A DNA stretch of 60,000 nt from the NCBI GenBank assembly GCA_937901905.1, contig CALDIF010000063.1, positions 1-60,000 on the forward strand, written 5' to 3'. Shown here one piece after another: positions 1 to 7,807 of the stretch (its first letter is position 1; each line of letters begins with the position of its first letter). The notes beneath the pieces are model-generated. The model was not told the DNA's origin, made no database searches, and worked only from the letters and a program-made list of their open reading frames with translations. The position numbers and the translations under genes are program-made. The DNA comes from an uncultured Porphyromonadaceae bacterium. Its GTDB lineage: Bacteria; Bacteroidota; Bacteroidia; Bacteroidales; Muribaculaceae.

Positions 1-457
1 TATTGGCCTTGCCGAAGTTGTTGTACCGGCCGCCGCCCGCCTGACGCATCATGAAGATGAAGAGCACCACGCCCATAATCAGGATGATAAGGGTCGGGAT
101 ATAGGTGATGATCCACGAGTTATCCGTGATCCGGTAGTAGTCCTGATCGAGCGGCGCATCGGGGTTCGCCTCATTGTACCGCAGACGGTAGCCCTCGGTC
201 TCCTCCTTGAAGATGCTGACGTTCGGGACGGTGTACTTGATCTCGGTCTCATCCTTGAGCGTCATATTCAGCTCGCCGGTGCCCAGATCAAGGGTATACT
301 CCGTGACCTCGAGATCGTCAAAGTGGGTCATGATCTCGGAATAGGTGTACTCCGGCTCCTTCTGGTTCATCCGCGGCAGCATGACGACTGCAATGCCGAT
401 CACGGCCAGCGCTACCAGAAGATAAGCCACAATGCCTCTGTTTCGTTTTGGTTGCAA
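1..457 (-). CDS. ftsH: ATP-dependent zinc metalloprotease FtsH, N-terminal part (cut by window edge)
   Basis: FtsH is the membrane-anchored AAA+ protease that degrades membrane and regulatory proteins. Only about 152 residues are present: a basic N-terminus (QPKRNRG), a first membrane helix, an extracytoplasmic domain of about 90 residues, a second helix (WIITYIPTLIILIMGVVLFI) and the junction MRQAGGGRYNNFGKA that precedes the AAA domain. I choose the TTG at 457 because AGGAG lies 8 bases upstream of it; the GTG at 466 abuts that site. A strong Shine-Dalgarno site and a TTG start are Firmicutes habits, unlike the rest of the window. With the TilS fragment just upstream it gives the tilS-ftsH order common in Firmicutes. 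The catalytic domains lie outside the window. Confidence 0.85.
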   Translation of the reverse strand, partial: MQPKRNRGIVAYLLVALAVIGIAVVMLPRMNQKEPEYTYSEIMTHFDDLEVTEYTLDLGTGELNMTLKDETEIKYTVPNVSIFKEETEGYRLRYNEANPDAPLDQDYYRITDNSWIITYIPTLIILIMGVVLFIFMMRQAGGGRYNNFGKAN

Positions 458-671
458 GCGATTCACTCCTTTTTTCTCTGTCATGTAGATGTTAGAGATG
501 AGAGGTTAGAATTTAGAAAACTGCTAACCCCATGCTGTTTCTCATGTAGATGTCAGAGGTAAGCGAAGCTGTCATACTGCTATGACCTGTTTGAGGAAAT
601 TTCTAACCTCTTACTTCTAACCTCTAACCTCTAATTGGGGAGGTAATACCTTAGTATACCTCCGGTTTGTG
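458..671. repeat. Intergenic region with inverted TTCTAACCTC repeats
   Basis: No gene is seen. The motif TTCTAACCTC occurs at 601-610 and again at 615-624, followed by CTAACCTCTAA. Its reverse complement GAGGTTAGAA occurs at 502-511. The spacer can therefore fold into a large stem-loop. TGTAGATGT(T/C)AGAG is also repeated directly (near 484 and 546). It belongs to the Firmicutes-like portion of the sequence. Confidence 0.5.
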
Positions 672-1148
672 TCAGCCCTGTATGCACTTTGTGTCGTTTT
701 CGTGAGAAACGTTCAGCAGCAGCACCTGCTCAGTAGTCTCCGTCACGGCGGCCCTGTCCGCTGCGCCGAGTCCCTCGACCCACAGCAGTCCCTCCGCATC
801 GGAGAGATAGTGGATATACGGGCGCTGTGCCGGTGAAACGGTCTCGTTCAGCCATTTTTTGACGGAGACGCGGTGCTGTCTGCCCGGCGTCCGGATGAAA
901 AGTCCCGGCCGCCGTCCGTGCAATTCTGCATACTTCTTTATTATAGCATAATCGAGCGCGAAAAATGTGAACTTTTTGTGAAATCTCGCAAGATTTCTGA
1001 ATTCCTCCGCCGTTATCACCGATGCAGTGACCGTATGGCCGGGAAAGATCACATTTTCGCCGATCTCAAGGCGCACCGAGGTCTCTTCCGCTGTCTCCTG
1101 CACAAACAGTGTTCCTCGTATCGGTACGTTCTGAATCGACCAAATTTT
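672..1148 (-). CDS. tilS: tRNA(Ile)-lysidine synthase, C-terminal fragment (5' end missing)
   Basis: TilS adds lysine to C34 of the isoleucine CAU tRNA. The visible part is the C-terminal substrate-binding domain. It has HKKFTFFALDY, then RRPGLFIRTPGRQHRVSVKKW, the equivalent of the family's RRPGD...KSLKK motif, and then LLWVEGLGA, the equivalent of LWVPG. The N-terminal PP-loop ATPase domain is absent. The frame stays open upstream past the GTG at 1103 but hits a stop at 1149-1151. Upstream of that the sequence is Bacteroidales-type with no trace of the rest of TilS. I infer that the gene is cut by an assembly junction near 1130-1150 rather than by a natural deletion. Confidence 0.75.
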   Translation of the reverse strand, partial: KIWSIQNVPIRGTLFVQETAEETSVRLEIGENVIFPGHTVTASVITAEEFRNLARFHKKFTFFALDYAIIKKYAELHGRRPGLFIRTPGRQHRVSVKKWLNETVSPAQRPYIHYLSDAEGLLWVEGLGAADRAAVTETTEQVLLLNVSHENDTKCIQG

Positions 1149-1202
1149 CTATGATAATTCACGCCAATTGATGTGAATTGACGTAAACACACTCAGCGCA
1201 GT

Positions 1203-2618
1203 TTAAAATCTGATAACTTTACCGCCATGAATATAAAGCGTGCCTGCTGCCGGTTCCTTAACAACGCGACCCATCAAATCGAAATATCTGTCATCAAGCA
1301 CTTTGTCACTGCCTAACTCATTGATGCCACTGGTTTGCGCGGCACCGGTACGATAGTCTAAATATTCGCGCACGGTTTCTAACCCGACAATATCGTGAAC
1401 CAAAGAGGTAGGAGAGATGAGCATCGGCGAAATCAAGTCTCCATAATCGTAACTATCAATGCCTAATCCTTCAACGATGCTCACCGCAGGCAATTTCAAT
1501 GAAGGGTTTAACATATTAAGTTCGGTAATGCGACGTGATTGACCGAGGTACGTCTCGGTAGTTTCATCATAGCCGTAAGCGGGTGATATGTTTTGCGGTG
1601 CCAACATATCATCGAAGTCGTAAATAAGAATCTCACCGCCCTCATCAACCGACTGCTGTTGCGCAAAATGGGTGTAGTAGCCGTTCTCGTACTCGGCTAT
1701 TTGAGCATCTATTGACAGCGGTTCATACAGGGGATTCAATCGGCTATATACCTTTGCTCCCTCTTGTCGCACATATGCCCTGGGTTCCACACCGTTGCTG
1801 ACATTACTCGGCGCAGCATCTGCTTTGAGACGATACAAGCATGCGTAAGTCTTGCCGTCTATCTCTTTAGTCCCATGAAAAAATTCTTGATATAATTGAC
1901 CTTCGAAATCACTTGCAACGTCTGTTCCCAAGCGACGCACTCTAAATGTCCATACGACACCCTCGCGCACAAGTTTGGTCACGTCTTCGAATGCACTGCC
2001 ACGATAGATAATCTTTCCGTTTTCAACAACATGACTGAGCGCACACAGATCGTCGGGGTATGCAACTTGGTCTTCGGCGGACGAATTGATAAAGAATGGG
2101 TCGGAGAAATAACCGGGACCGTCCAGACCGATGCCAACCACCAATTTCCCTCCGTCAAACAGATAACAATCGCGCTCTACTCCATCAACAATAGTGGTTG
2201 TTGCGCCCAAAAACTCATGACCCGGATATTGAGTTTTCAAACTCGTGAAGTCATCGAAATTATACAATATAGAGGCATCATTAATTGCTCCGTTCTGAAT
2301 TAAAGCCAACTTATGGTAAAATTCACTCATCGTGAGCCCCGTTTCCATCACCAGCCCCTCTTCATAACCCACATCACTACCGGACATGCATGAGATTAAG
2401 CGAGCCTGTCGCACGTCAAACTTACCGCTCATTGCATCAATCGTTTCACTATAATCTTCATAGTGATTGGAATACATGATCTTGATAAAAGGGGTATCTC
2501 GATACTTCCCCACATAGTACCATGTAACATTAGGTCTAAGCATCTGTAAATACTCGGCTGCTGTCACCGTCAGACAAAAGACCACACTTAAAACCGACAA
2601 AATAAAAAATCTTTTCAT
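1203..2618 (-). CDS. Secreted protein of unknown function with C-terminal tail of Bacteroidales type
   Basis: This is a 471-residue protein that I cannot assign to a family. The start is the ATG at 2618, giving a clean signal peptide (MKRFFILSVLSVVFCLTVTA, cleaved near AAE); the longer frame to 2666 only adds a non-signal extension. The last ~30 residues read YFDLMGRVV...GTLYIHGGKVIRF. That matches the short C-terminal tail common on secreted Prevotella and Muribaculaceae proteins (YxxxGRxV...GxYIxxGKKV), which I take as an export or anchoring tail. The body is rich in aromatic residues and acidic turns, with no catalytic motif that I recognise. It follows the C25 peptidase gene at a short distance, so the two may be co-transcribed. 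Confidence 0.7.
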   Translation of the reverse strand: MKRFFILSVLSVVFCLTVTAAEYLQMLRPNVTWYYVGKYRDTPFIKIMYSNHYEDYSETIDAMSGKFDVRQARLISCMSGSDVGYEEGLVMETGLTMSEFYHKLALIQNGAINDASILYNFDDFTSLKTQYPGHEFLGATTTIVDGVERDCYLFDGGKLVVGIGLDGPGYFSDPFFINSSAEDQVAYPDDLCALSHVVENGKIIYRGSAFEDVTKLVREGVVWTFRVRRLGTDVASDFEGQLYQEFFHGTKEIDGKTYACLYRLKADAAPSNVSNGVEPRAYVRQEGAKVYSRLNPLYEPLSIDAQIAEYENGYYTHFAQQQSVDEGGEILIYDFDDMLAPQNISPAYGYDETTETYLGQSRRITELNMLNPSLKLPAVSIVEGLGIDSYDYGDLISPMLISPTSLVHDIVGLETVREYLDYRTGAAQTSGINELGSDKVLDDRYFDLMGRVVKEPAAGTLYIHGGKVIRF

Positions 2619-2691
2619 AATCCTACGGTTTAATACTGAATGTAATTGCAGAGTTACAAAAAACAATTACAACGCCAGCATCAAAATTAAT

Positions 2692-3166
2692 TCAATTTTC
2701 AAAAGGTAAAATTTTCAACGTTGCTCCTGCCTCAACCGTAAAATCGCTTGAAAGCGAGGTGCAACCTCGCAAGATGAGGGTACCGCCACTACGAACGACA
2801 CCTCCGTAGACCATAATTCGCGCCGGAGTTGATATATCAACTATGGCACCATGCTCAATCACAACACCATCGTACAATTCTACATCCTTACTTGCTTCAA
2901 TAACAAAATTGGAATCGAAAACAACTTCACCATGTATCCTGTCCTCGTCAATTGCCTTGCCTGCAGATAGTGAACCCGCAAAATAGAAATTATCTTCACT
3001 AAATGTGACATTTTGCATATGACAGAGCAAAAAATACGGCAACTTGTTCTTTTCTTGCAACATGATAGGTTGATTGCTTGTAGGAATAATAAGTATAGAC
3101 GTGGGATTACTATAGTAATTATAAACAAGAGTTGAACTGTTGCCGAACAAAATGCGCAACGGGGGG
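2692..3166 (-). pseudogene. C-terminal part of the C25 peptidase gene, out of frame
   Basis: This stretch continues the C25 peptidase gene after a frameshift at the homopolymer 3161-3167 (seven G on the plus strand, seven C in the coding strand). In frame it reads from PPLRILFGNSS through about 150 residues to ATLKILPFEN. The second half has the rhythm of a beta-helix or beta-sandwich (VIEHGAIVDIS...ARIMVYGGVVRSGGTLIL). It has no signal peptide and no credible start of its own. Joined to the N-terminal part, the gene would encode roughly 605 residues. Either a base was lost in sequencing or assembly, or the tract is a true frameshift. Confidence 0.7.
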
Positions 3167-4513
3167 GTCAAACGTAATTGTATCGGGTACAGTAGTCCAC
3201 ATGTTAATCGCAGGATCTCCTAACAAATTGTGTGCAGCCCTTATTGCCATTGCTTGGTCGCTTACATTAGGATAAAAGGCCATTGATCTCGACGCTGCTT
3301 CAGCACGACCGATGCATGAGTTAACTTCGGTAATCTGCTTAAAAAACATTTGCTCCAATGATATGGATACACCGTACCCATCACGCGTATTGCCTAAAAA
3401 TGCAACTCCTCCGTAACCTTTGCCACATGTAAAAGATTGCCCGAAATTCGGAAAATTATTAGGATTGGAATACTGATCATAGGGCATGACCGTACATGCT
3501 ACAGTGTAGCATACGGACGGATAAAGTTTACTATGAGTCATACAATTTAAAGCATTTCCGGCTTCGTTGACGAGATGTGCAGGACTCGCAGTTGTACTGG
3601 TAATACCGTAAGGTAATAACCCCAAATATTTGCTCGGCAAATTGTTGACGGAAATACCCAACGGACTGCCATGACCCTGCAATCCCCAGATACCATAGTG
3701 GTTAATGTCTATATCATTGACAACTTGAGTGCCTGTGGGATTGTGGAAATCGTACTCATAAAACAGCGTATAATCATCAACAATCGAATCAAGCATGTTC
3801 TTCAACTTAACGTCAGCCCAGTGCAATCCTTGCATCCAATCACATTCGGTATATACACCACGAGTAAGATACGAGGCATCGCCATCTCCGGGATTGCGTT
3901 CGTAACGAATAACTTTGTCAATATAATTCATAACTTCCTCAGGGGTGCTGCACATCAGCCTCCCGACACTTAAGTCGGGTAAGGCTGTACTTGACGTATC
4001 AAAATCAAATGTATTATCACTATACCGATTCCATCTTGTTGTCAAGTCGGTAAAATACAAATCTGAGGGTATCCCGCGATAGGCTCGATAAACCCCGTTT
4101 AATGCCAATAGAACATAATGACATCTATTGCTGCTGAAAGACTGTCGGCAATACCTCAAATAACCGCGCAGGACGGCAGCAGAATCGGTAAGAGTTATAA
4201 TTTCTCTATTACCGCTACCATCAATTTGGCAAATATTATCAAACAATGAATAAGCCTCTGTCGGGGTCTCCATGAGATCCTCAATACAGACGACACCGCT
4301 CTTCAAATCCCTCGCATTTCTCCATGCTACAAGACGACCGAATGCAGGTGCCAATTCCCGTGTTGTTATTATAAGGTGAGGATAAGATGGTGGGGGCACA
4401 GGATCGTGAGATGATTGAGGAGCATGATTGCCACTCGGTTGAATGATTAATTGAGCATCGGCAATTATACAGACACTCAACATGACAACAATAATAAATA
4501 AGACTCGTCGCAT
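3119..4513 (-). CDS. Gingipain-like cysteine peptidase (family C25), frameshifted near the 3' end
   Basis: Peptidase C25 enzymes are secreted caspase-fold cysteine proteases (gingipains). The start at 4513 gives the signal peptide MRRVLFIIVVMLSVCIIADA. Family landmarks in order are RGIPSDLYFTDL (about 147-158), SVGRLMCSTPEEV (182-194), the catalytic-His motif GLQGHGSPLG (H281), and a downstream SVCYTVAC segment whose C335 or C340 is the likely nucleophile. FLGNTRDGYG follows. The catalytic core is therefore intact. The frame ends artificially at 3119 in FVRQQFNSCL after the C7 tract, while the true continuation is the out-of-frame piece at 2692-3166. The DUF3244-like gene upstream (gap ~50 bases) probably shares its transcript. 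Confidence 0.8.
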   Translation of the reverse strand: MRRVLFIIVVMLSVCIIADAQLIIQPSGNHAPQSSHDPVPPPSYPHLIITTRELAPAFGRLVAWRNARDLKSGVVCIEDLMETPTEAYSLFDNICQIDGSGNREIITLTDSAAVLRGYLRYCRQSFSSNRCHYVLLALNGVYRAYRGIPSDLYFTDLTTRWNRYSDNTFDFDTSSTALPDLSVGRLMCSTPEEVMNYIDKVIRYERNPGDGDASYLTRGVYTECDWMQGLHWADVKLKNMLDSIVDDYTLFYEYDFHNPTGTQVVNDIDINHYGIWGLQGHGSPLGISVNNLPSKYLGLLPYGITSTTASPAHLVNEAGNALNCMTHSKLYPSVCYTVACTVMPYDQYSNPNNFPNFGQSFTCGKGYGGVAFLGNTRDGYGVSISLEQMFFKQITEVNSCIGRAEAASRSMAFYPNVSDQAMAIRAAHNLLGDPAINMWTTVPDTITFDPPVAHFVRQQFNSCL

Positions 4514-4566
4514 AAGCATAAAACATAAAAGAATAAATATTATATTTATAGGAACAAATGTCTTTC

Positions 4567-4950
4567 TTAAGGAACGACGAAGTCGCCCTCGTACTCATTC
4601 CCTACAGAACTGACAATATCAATGTGCGCGATGCCACTACATATCGTGTAAGGCAAGTAAATGGTGTTTGAACCGTAACCGCCAATTAGGGTGGACACGA
4701 CAATATGTCCGTTGCTGTCGGTTACCTCTATATCATAGTAGGAGAGAGTGTTGTCCCACCCGACAAAGGTTAATGACAACTCATCGCTGTCAATGTACAC
4801 GTCCGGCTGATCAATGGGGACACAAGGTGCTTGATTCTTAGTTTCCTCATGAGTCCAACCAATTGGAATGTTTATCCCGTCAGACGCAGTAACTAAATTA
4901 CATGTGAAAAAGAAACAAAAAATAACGCTTAAAATACGATAAATTATCAT
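4567..4950 (-). CDS. Small secreted DUF3244-like protein
   Basis: This is a 127-residue protein with a signal peptide (MIIYRILSVIFCFFFTCNLVTA). The mature region has a short linker with IPIGWTHEETKNQAPC and then a single beta-sandwich: PDVYIDSDELSLTF, YYDIEVTDSNGHIVVS, NTIYLP, HIDIV, EGDFVV. This order and size match the DUF3244 family of small Bacteroidales secreted proteins (assignment by eye). It sits immediately upstream of the C25 peptidase in the same direction. In Bacteroides, small secreted proteins encoded next to cysteine proteases are sometimes protease inhibitors or propeptide-like partners; that role here is inference. A possible TAATTTTG promoter box is at 4979-4986, 29 bases upstream. 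Confidence 0.65.
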   Translation of the reverse strand: MIIYRILSVIFCFFFTCNLVTASDGINIPIGWTHEETKNQAPCVPIDQPDVYIDSDELSLTFVGWDNTLSYYDIEVTDSNGHIVVSTLIGGYGSNTIYLPYTICSGIAHIDIVSSVGNEYEGDFVVP

Positions 4951-5427
4951 AAACTCTAATTAACATTAAAAATCGTGGCAAAATTATTGTTTTTTCCCCA
5001 CACCACGAACTAATGCCATTCATCTTTTTTGATAGATAAATCGCAGTCTATAAAGCATTTAACTCCAAATTGTTTTCACCCATACTCTTTTCGTCTGATT
5101 TTTTCTACGTAAATCGGTCCTTTCTAACGCCCAATTTTATCTGTGTTCGGTAAAAATGCATACTGAATTTTTATAACAGAGCGAGTGCCTCCCGGGGAAT
5201 ATTCACACTCCTATTATCCCTTTAGGGACACCACAAGTCCAAGGCTCATAGAAGATGAACCAAAGTGGGGGTAAAATCATTACCTGCTACTTTATCTTCC
5301 AACATGCAATATGGAGATTGCTACCCATCTCACATTAAGTTAGCGAACTAAAGGACTGCAAATATACAAGTCTTCAACGTGCCTTATATATCCGTGACAA
5401 CGACTTTTACAGGAAAGTTAAAATACA
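4951..5427. other. Intergenic region, 477 bp, no gene seen
   Basis: No coding frame with family resemblance, tRNA or strong hairpin is seen. Two possible minus-strand -7 boxes occur: TAATTTTG (complement of 4979-4986) and TATATTTG (complement of 5359-5366). Neither has a well-placed TTTG -33 element. The second would give a leader of about 400 bases ahead of the DUF3244-like gene. Confidence 0.4.
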
Positions 5428-7152
5428 TCAAAAACAATCCAGGATAGATACTCTCTTGCCAAAACACTTCATCCCCAACTTATACTTCTTATTAGAAACG
5501 CTACGCACATTACTGAGATTGCAATATGAACAAATTATCGCATCAGGCAAATCAATAACTAATAGAAGAATAAAACGTAGTTCCATACTTAACGAAGAGT
5601 CGGTCGATGTTGATAATTCATACTTATAGTTATCGTTGAGAAAGGTTTCAAAATTGGATCCATACTTTTCACAAGCAAACGTAACTAATCGTTTCCAAAG
5701 CGCACTATTAATTTCGGGGCTTGTTGCAAGTGATATGTTAACAACATTATCCTTATTAGAGCCACTTGTTGTCCACATCGTATCATAAATTTGTTTTGTT
5801 ATTGACTCTTGGGTTTCAATTAAGGACAAGGTTCGTTGGTATCTGTTAATTAGCAAGGCATCTTGTCGTTGAGATATTTGTAATTGAGAAATTTCATGTT
5901 GCACACTTTGTCTATTTGTTTCCAAAGAAGACAAACGGGCCTTAAATTCCGCTTTAAGCGACTCGTAGTCTCGTGACATTTTTTTAGAAGCACTCCGCTG
6001 ATAATAAATGATGTAACAAATCAATAATATTAATGACAGCAACATTACACAGGACCAAAAGTAATTGTTATAAACATTTGATTTCCACCGTTTTTCCGCT
6101 TCTTTAAACATAAGATAATTTGCTATTGTATCAATGCGCAACTCGTGACGGGTAACCAATGTAGAATCCTCAACAACTTGACTCTTGAGTTTATATAGGT
6201 GTTCCGCCTCATAATCATGTTGTGCTCTCGCCATGTAGCGCTTGGCAATAAAGTAAAGACTACTGTCCCTGGTGGTAATTGGCTCTGAAACGACCGATAA
6301 ATAATTCATTGCCTCAGTTATATTTCCCATTTTAGCCAAAGAAATTGCTGCAAAATAATAAAAGTCTCTCTTGTGTTCTCTCACAGAATCATTTGCCACA
6401 AGTAAAACAGACAATCTTGCGCCTTCGGTTGAATCTCCCAAAATTGACTGAATTTTGGCAGTTTCACTCATTATGCTATATTTATACTTATCATATAGTC
6501 CATGTCGGATAGCATACTCTTTGGATTCATTCAGATAATACATTGCAGTATCCAGTGAATCATGACAATATTCAGAAGCGATAGCATACAAATTAGAGAC
6601 AACATATTTGTGAGTCTGCGACTCGGTAAAATGATATATTGCACGAGCATATTCCGCTTTAGCCTGATCGTGATAACAATAATTGGCACAGTATAGTTCA
6701 GCCATTCTCATATGGATATAACCCAAGTTATAGTGATCAGCAGTGTCGGCAACAAATTCGGCTGATTTATAATAGCGTATGGCAGCAATTGGGTCATTCA
6801 TGGTTTCGGCAGCGGCTCCTGCATAGCAAAGTGACTCCACCAAACGATTTTTTGGTCCGTGGTCGGCATACCACTGCACAGCGTTGCTGATAGCAACGGT
6901 ATCAAGGACATCATTACTGGTTTTAAATCGTGCTTTGGTGTACAACAGGGCATAGAGTGCTTTGTCTCTATCCTCTGATAATGAATCAATTTCCAACAAT
7001 AGTTTTAACGCACCGGCAGCGTTGTTAACCGATGGAGACATTAAACTATCTGCTGCTAACAATGTTGAATTCTCTCGTTGAATCGGACTGCAAGCACATA
7101 CAGTGGCAATCACGATAACTATCAATGTGTAGGTATAAAATAACTTTTTCAT
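5428..7152 (-). CDS. TPR lipoprotein with membrane segment, coiled coil and HTH-like tail
   Basis: 574 residues from the ATG at 7152. The N-terminus is a lipoprotein signal (IATVCAC lipobox). About 320 residues of helical tetratricopeptide-like repeats follow (for example AAIRYYKSAEFVADT, AKAEYARAIYHFTES, TAMYYLNESKEYAI). Then come one membrane helix (FWSCVMLLSLILLICYIIYY), a coiled coil (SLKAEFKARLSSLETNRQ...) and a C-terminal region. The final ~50 residues (RFILLLVIDLPDAIICSYCNLSNVRSVSNKKYKLGMK) have the spacing of a LuxR-type helix-turn-helix, but with poor matches at key positions. Proteins of this layout in Bacteroidetes are presumed periplasm-to-cytoplasm signalling or regulatory proteins; partner and target are unknown here. 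Confidence 0.65.
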   Translation of the reverse strand: MKKLFYTYTLIVIVIATVCACSPIQRENSTLLAADSLMSPSVNNAAGALKLLLEIDSLSEDRDKALYALLYTKARFKTSNDVLDTVAISNAVQWYADHGPKNRLVESLCYAGAAAETMNDPIAAIRYYKSAEFVADTADHYNLGYIHMRMAELYCANYCYHDQAKAEYARAIYHFTESQTHKYVVSNLYAIASEYCHDSLDTAMYYLNESKEYAIRHGLYDKYKYSIMSETAKIQSILGDSTEGARLSVLLVANDSVREHKRDFYYFAAISLAKMGNITEAMNYLSVVSEPITTRDSSLYFIAKRYMARAQHDYEAEHLYKLKSQVVEDSTLVTRHELRIDTIANYLMFKEAEKRWKSNVYNNYFWSCVMLLSLILLICYIIYYQRSASKKMSRDYESLKAEFKARLSSLETNRQSVQHEISQLQISQRQDALLINRYQRTLSLIETQESITKQIYDTMWTTSGSNKDNVVNISLATSPEINSALWKRLVTFACEKYGSNFETFLNDNYKYELSTSTDSSLSMELRFILLLVIDLPDAIICSYCNLSNVRSVSNKKYKLGMKCFGKRVSILDCF

Positions 7153-7202
7153 CTCATCAGCAAACACTGTAACAACGGTTGTCTTTCAGCCTGTAATATC
7201 GG

Positions 7203-7796
7203 TCAGGGTAAATCAATCGACTCTAAGAGTCCGATAATAGAGACATTACTGCGACGTGACAACTCACCGGGATTAGACCCGGGCTCGCCCTCGGGAACCG
7301 CACGTCCTATAGCCGCATAGTGTTTGACCCACGACAGGGGAATGTTCCCACTGCGATCACGAAAAGTCATCGGAATCGGTTCAAAAACGGGGTTGTCATC
7401 GAAATCAACGTAACATTGCTGCACCAATTCGCTACAATAGACAGCATCGTTTCCCGCGTCATAGTATTGATCATATTCAAGCCCGACACATCGTAACACT
7501 CTTTCTATCGACCGGTTGACATCATACTCCCCCACACGACCCACAACTATCATGCCCTGTGTGACAAACGATGATAATGGTGTCACCGTCACCCCTACAC
7601 CGGGTAACGCCTCAACAACCATGGGAGTTCCTCCCATGGGGTGAAATACCGCAACATGGTCAATGGGCAAACTGTCCACACCGGTTGTCACTGCCGTAAT
7701 TGCATTGTCACCGGTGCTTTGCAAGAACAACAAGTCGCCGTCATGCAAGTCACCGGTTGTGATTGCGACAAGAAGTATCAACTGAGTGATTCCCAT
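7203..7796 (-). CDS. YiiX-like permuted papain-fold (NlpC/P60-related) protein
   Basis: About 197 residues. The start is the ATG at 7796 (MGITQLILLVAITTG, a short hydrophobic leader); the frame extends to a GTG at 7817 inside lptD. Motifs match the YiiX/YebB permuted NlpC/P60 family. DGDLLFLQS and DHVAVFH hold the catalytic His in the permuted order, and the Cys lies late in AVYCSELVQQCY. PIPMTFRD and PLSWVKHYAAIGRAVPEGEPG close the fold. The family has hydrolase or transferase activity on amide or ester bonds, often on lipids or peptidoglycan. It follows lptD by a few bases, so it is likely in the same operon. Confidence 0.7.
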   Translation of the reverse strand: MGITQLILLVAITTGDLHDGDLLFLQSTGDNAITAVTTGVDSLPIDHVAVFHPMGGTPMVVEALPGVGVTVTPLSSFVTQGMIVVGRVGEYDVNRSIERVLRCVGLEYDQYYDAGNDAVYCSELVQQCYVDFDDNPVFEPIPMTFRDRSGNIPLSWVKHYAAIGRAVPEGEPGSNPGELSRRSNVSIIGLLESIDLP

Positions 7797-7807
7797 ACCG
7801 CCATTTG

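Noticed and set aside
1150..1180. Short inverted repeat AATTCAC...GTGAATT near the junction
   Set aside because: Could be a weak terminator or chance; too short to be called an attachment site, and no integrase or target duplication is seen.
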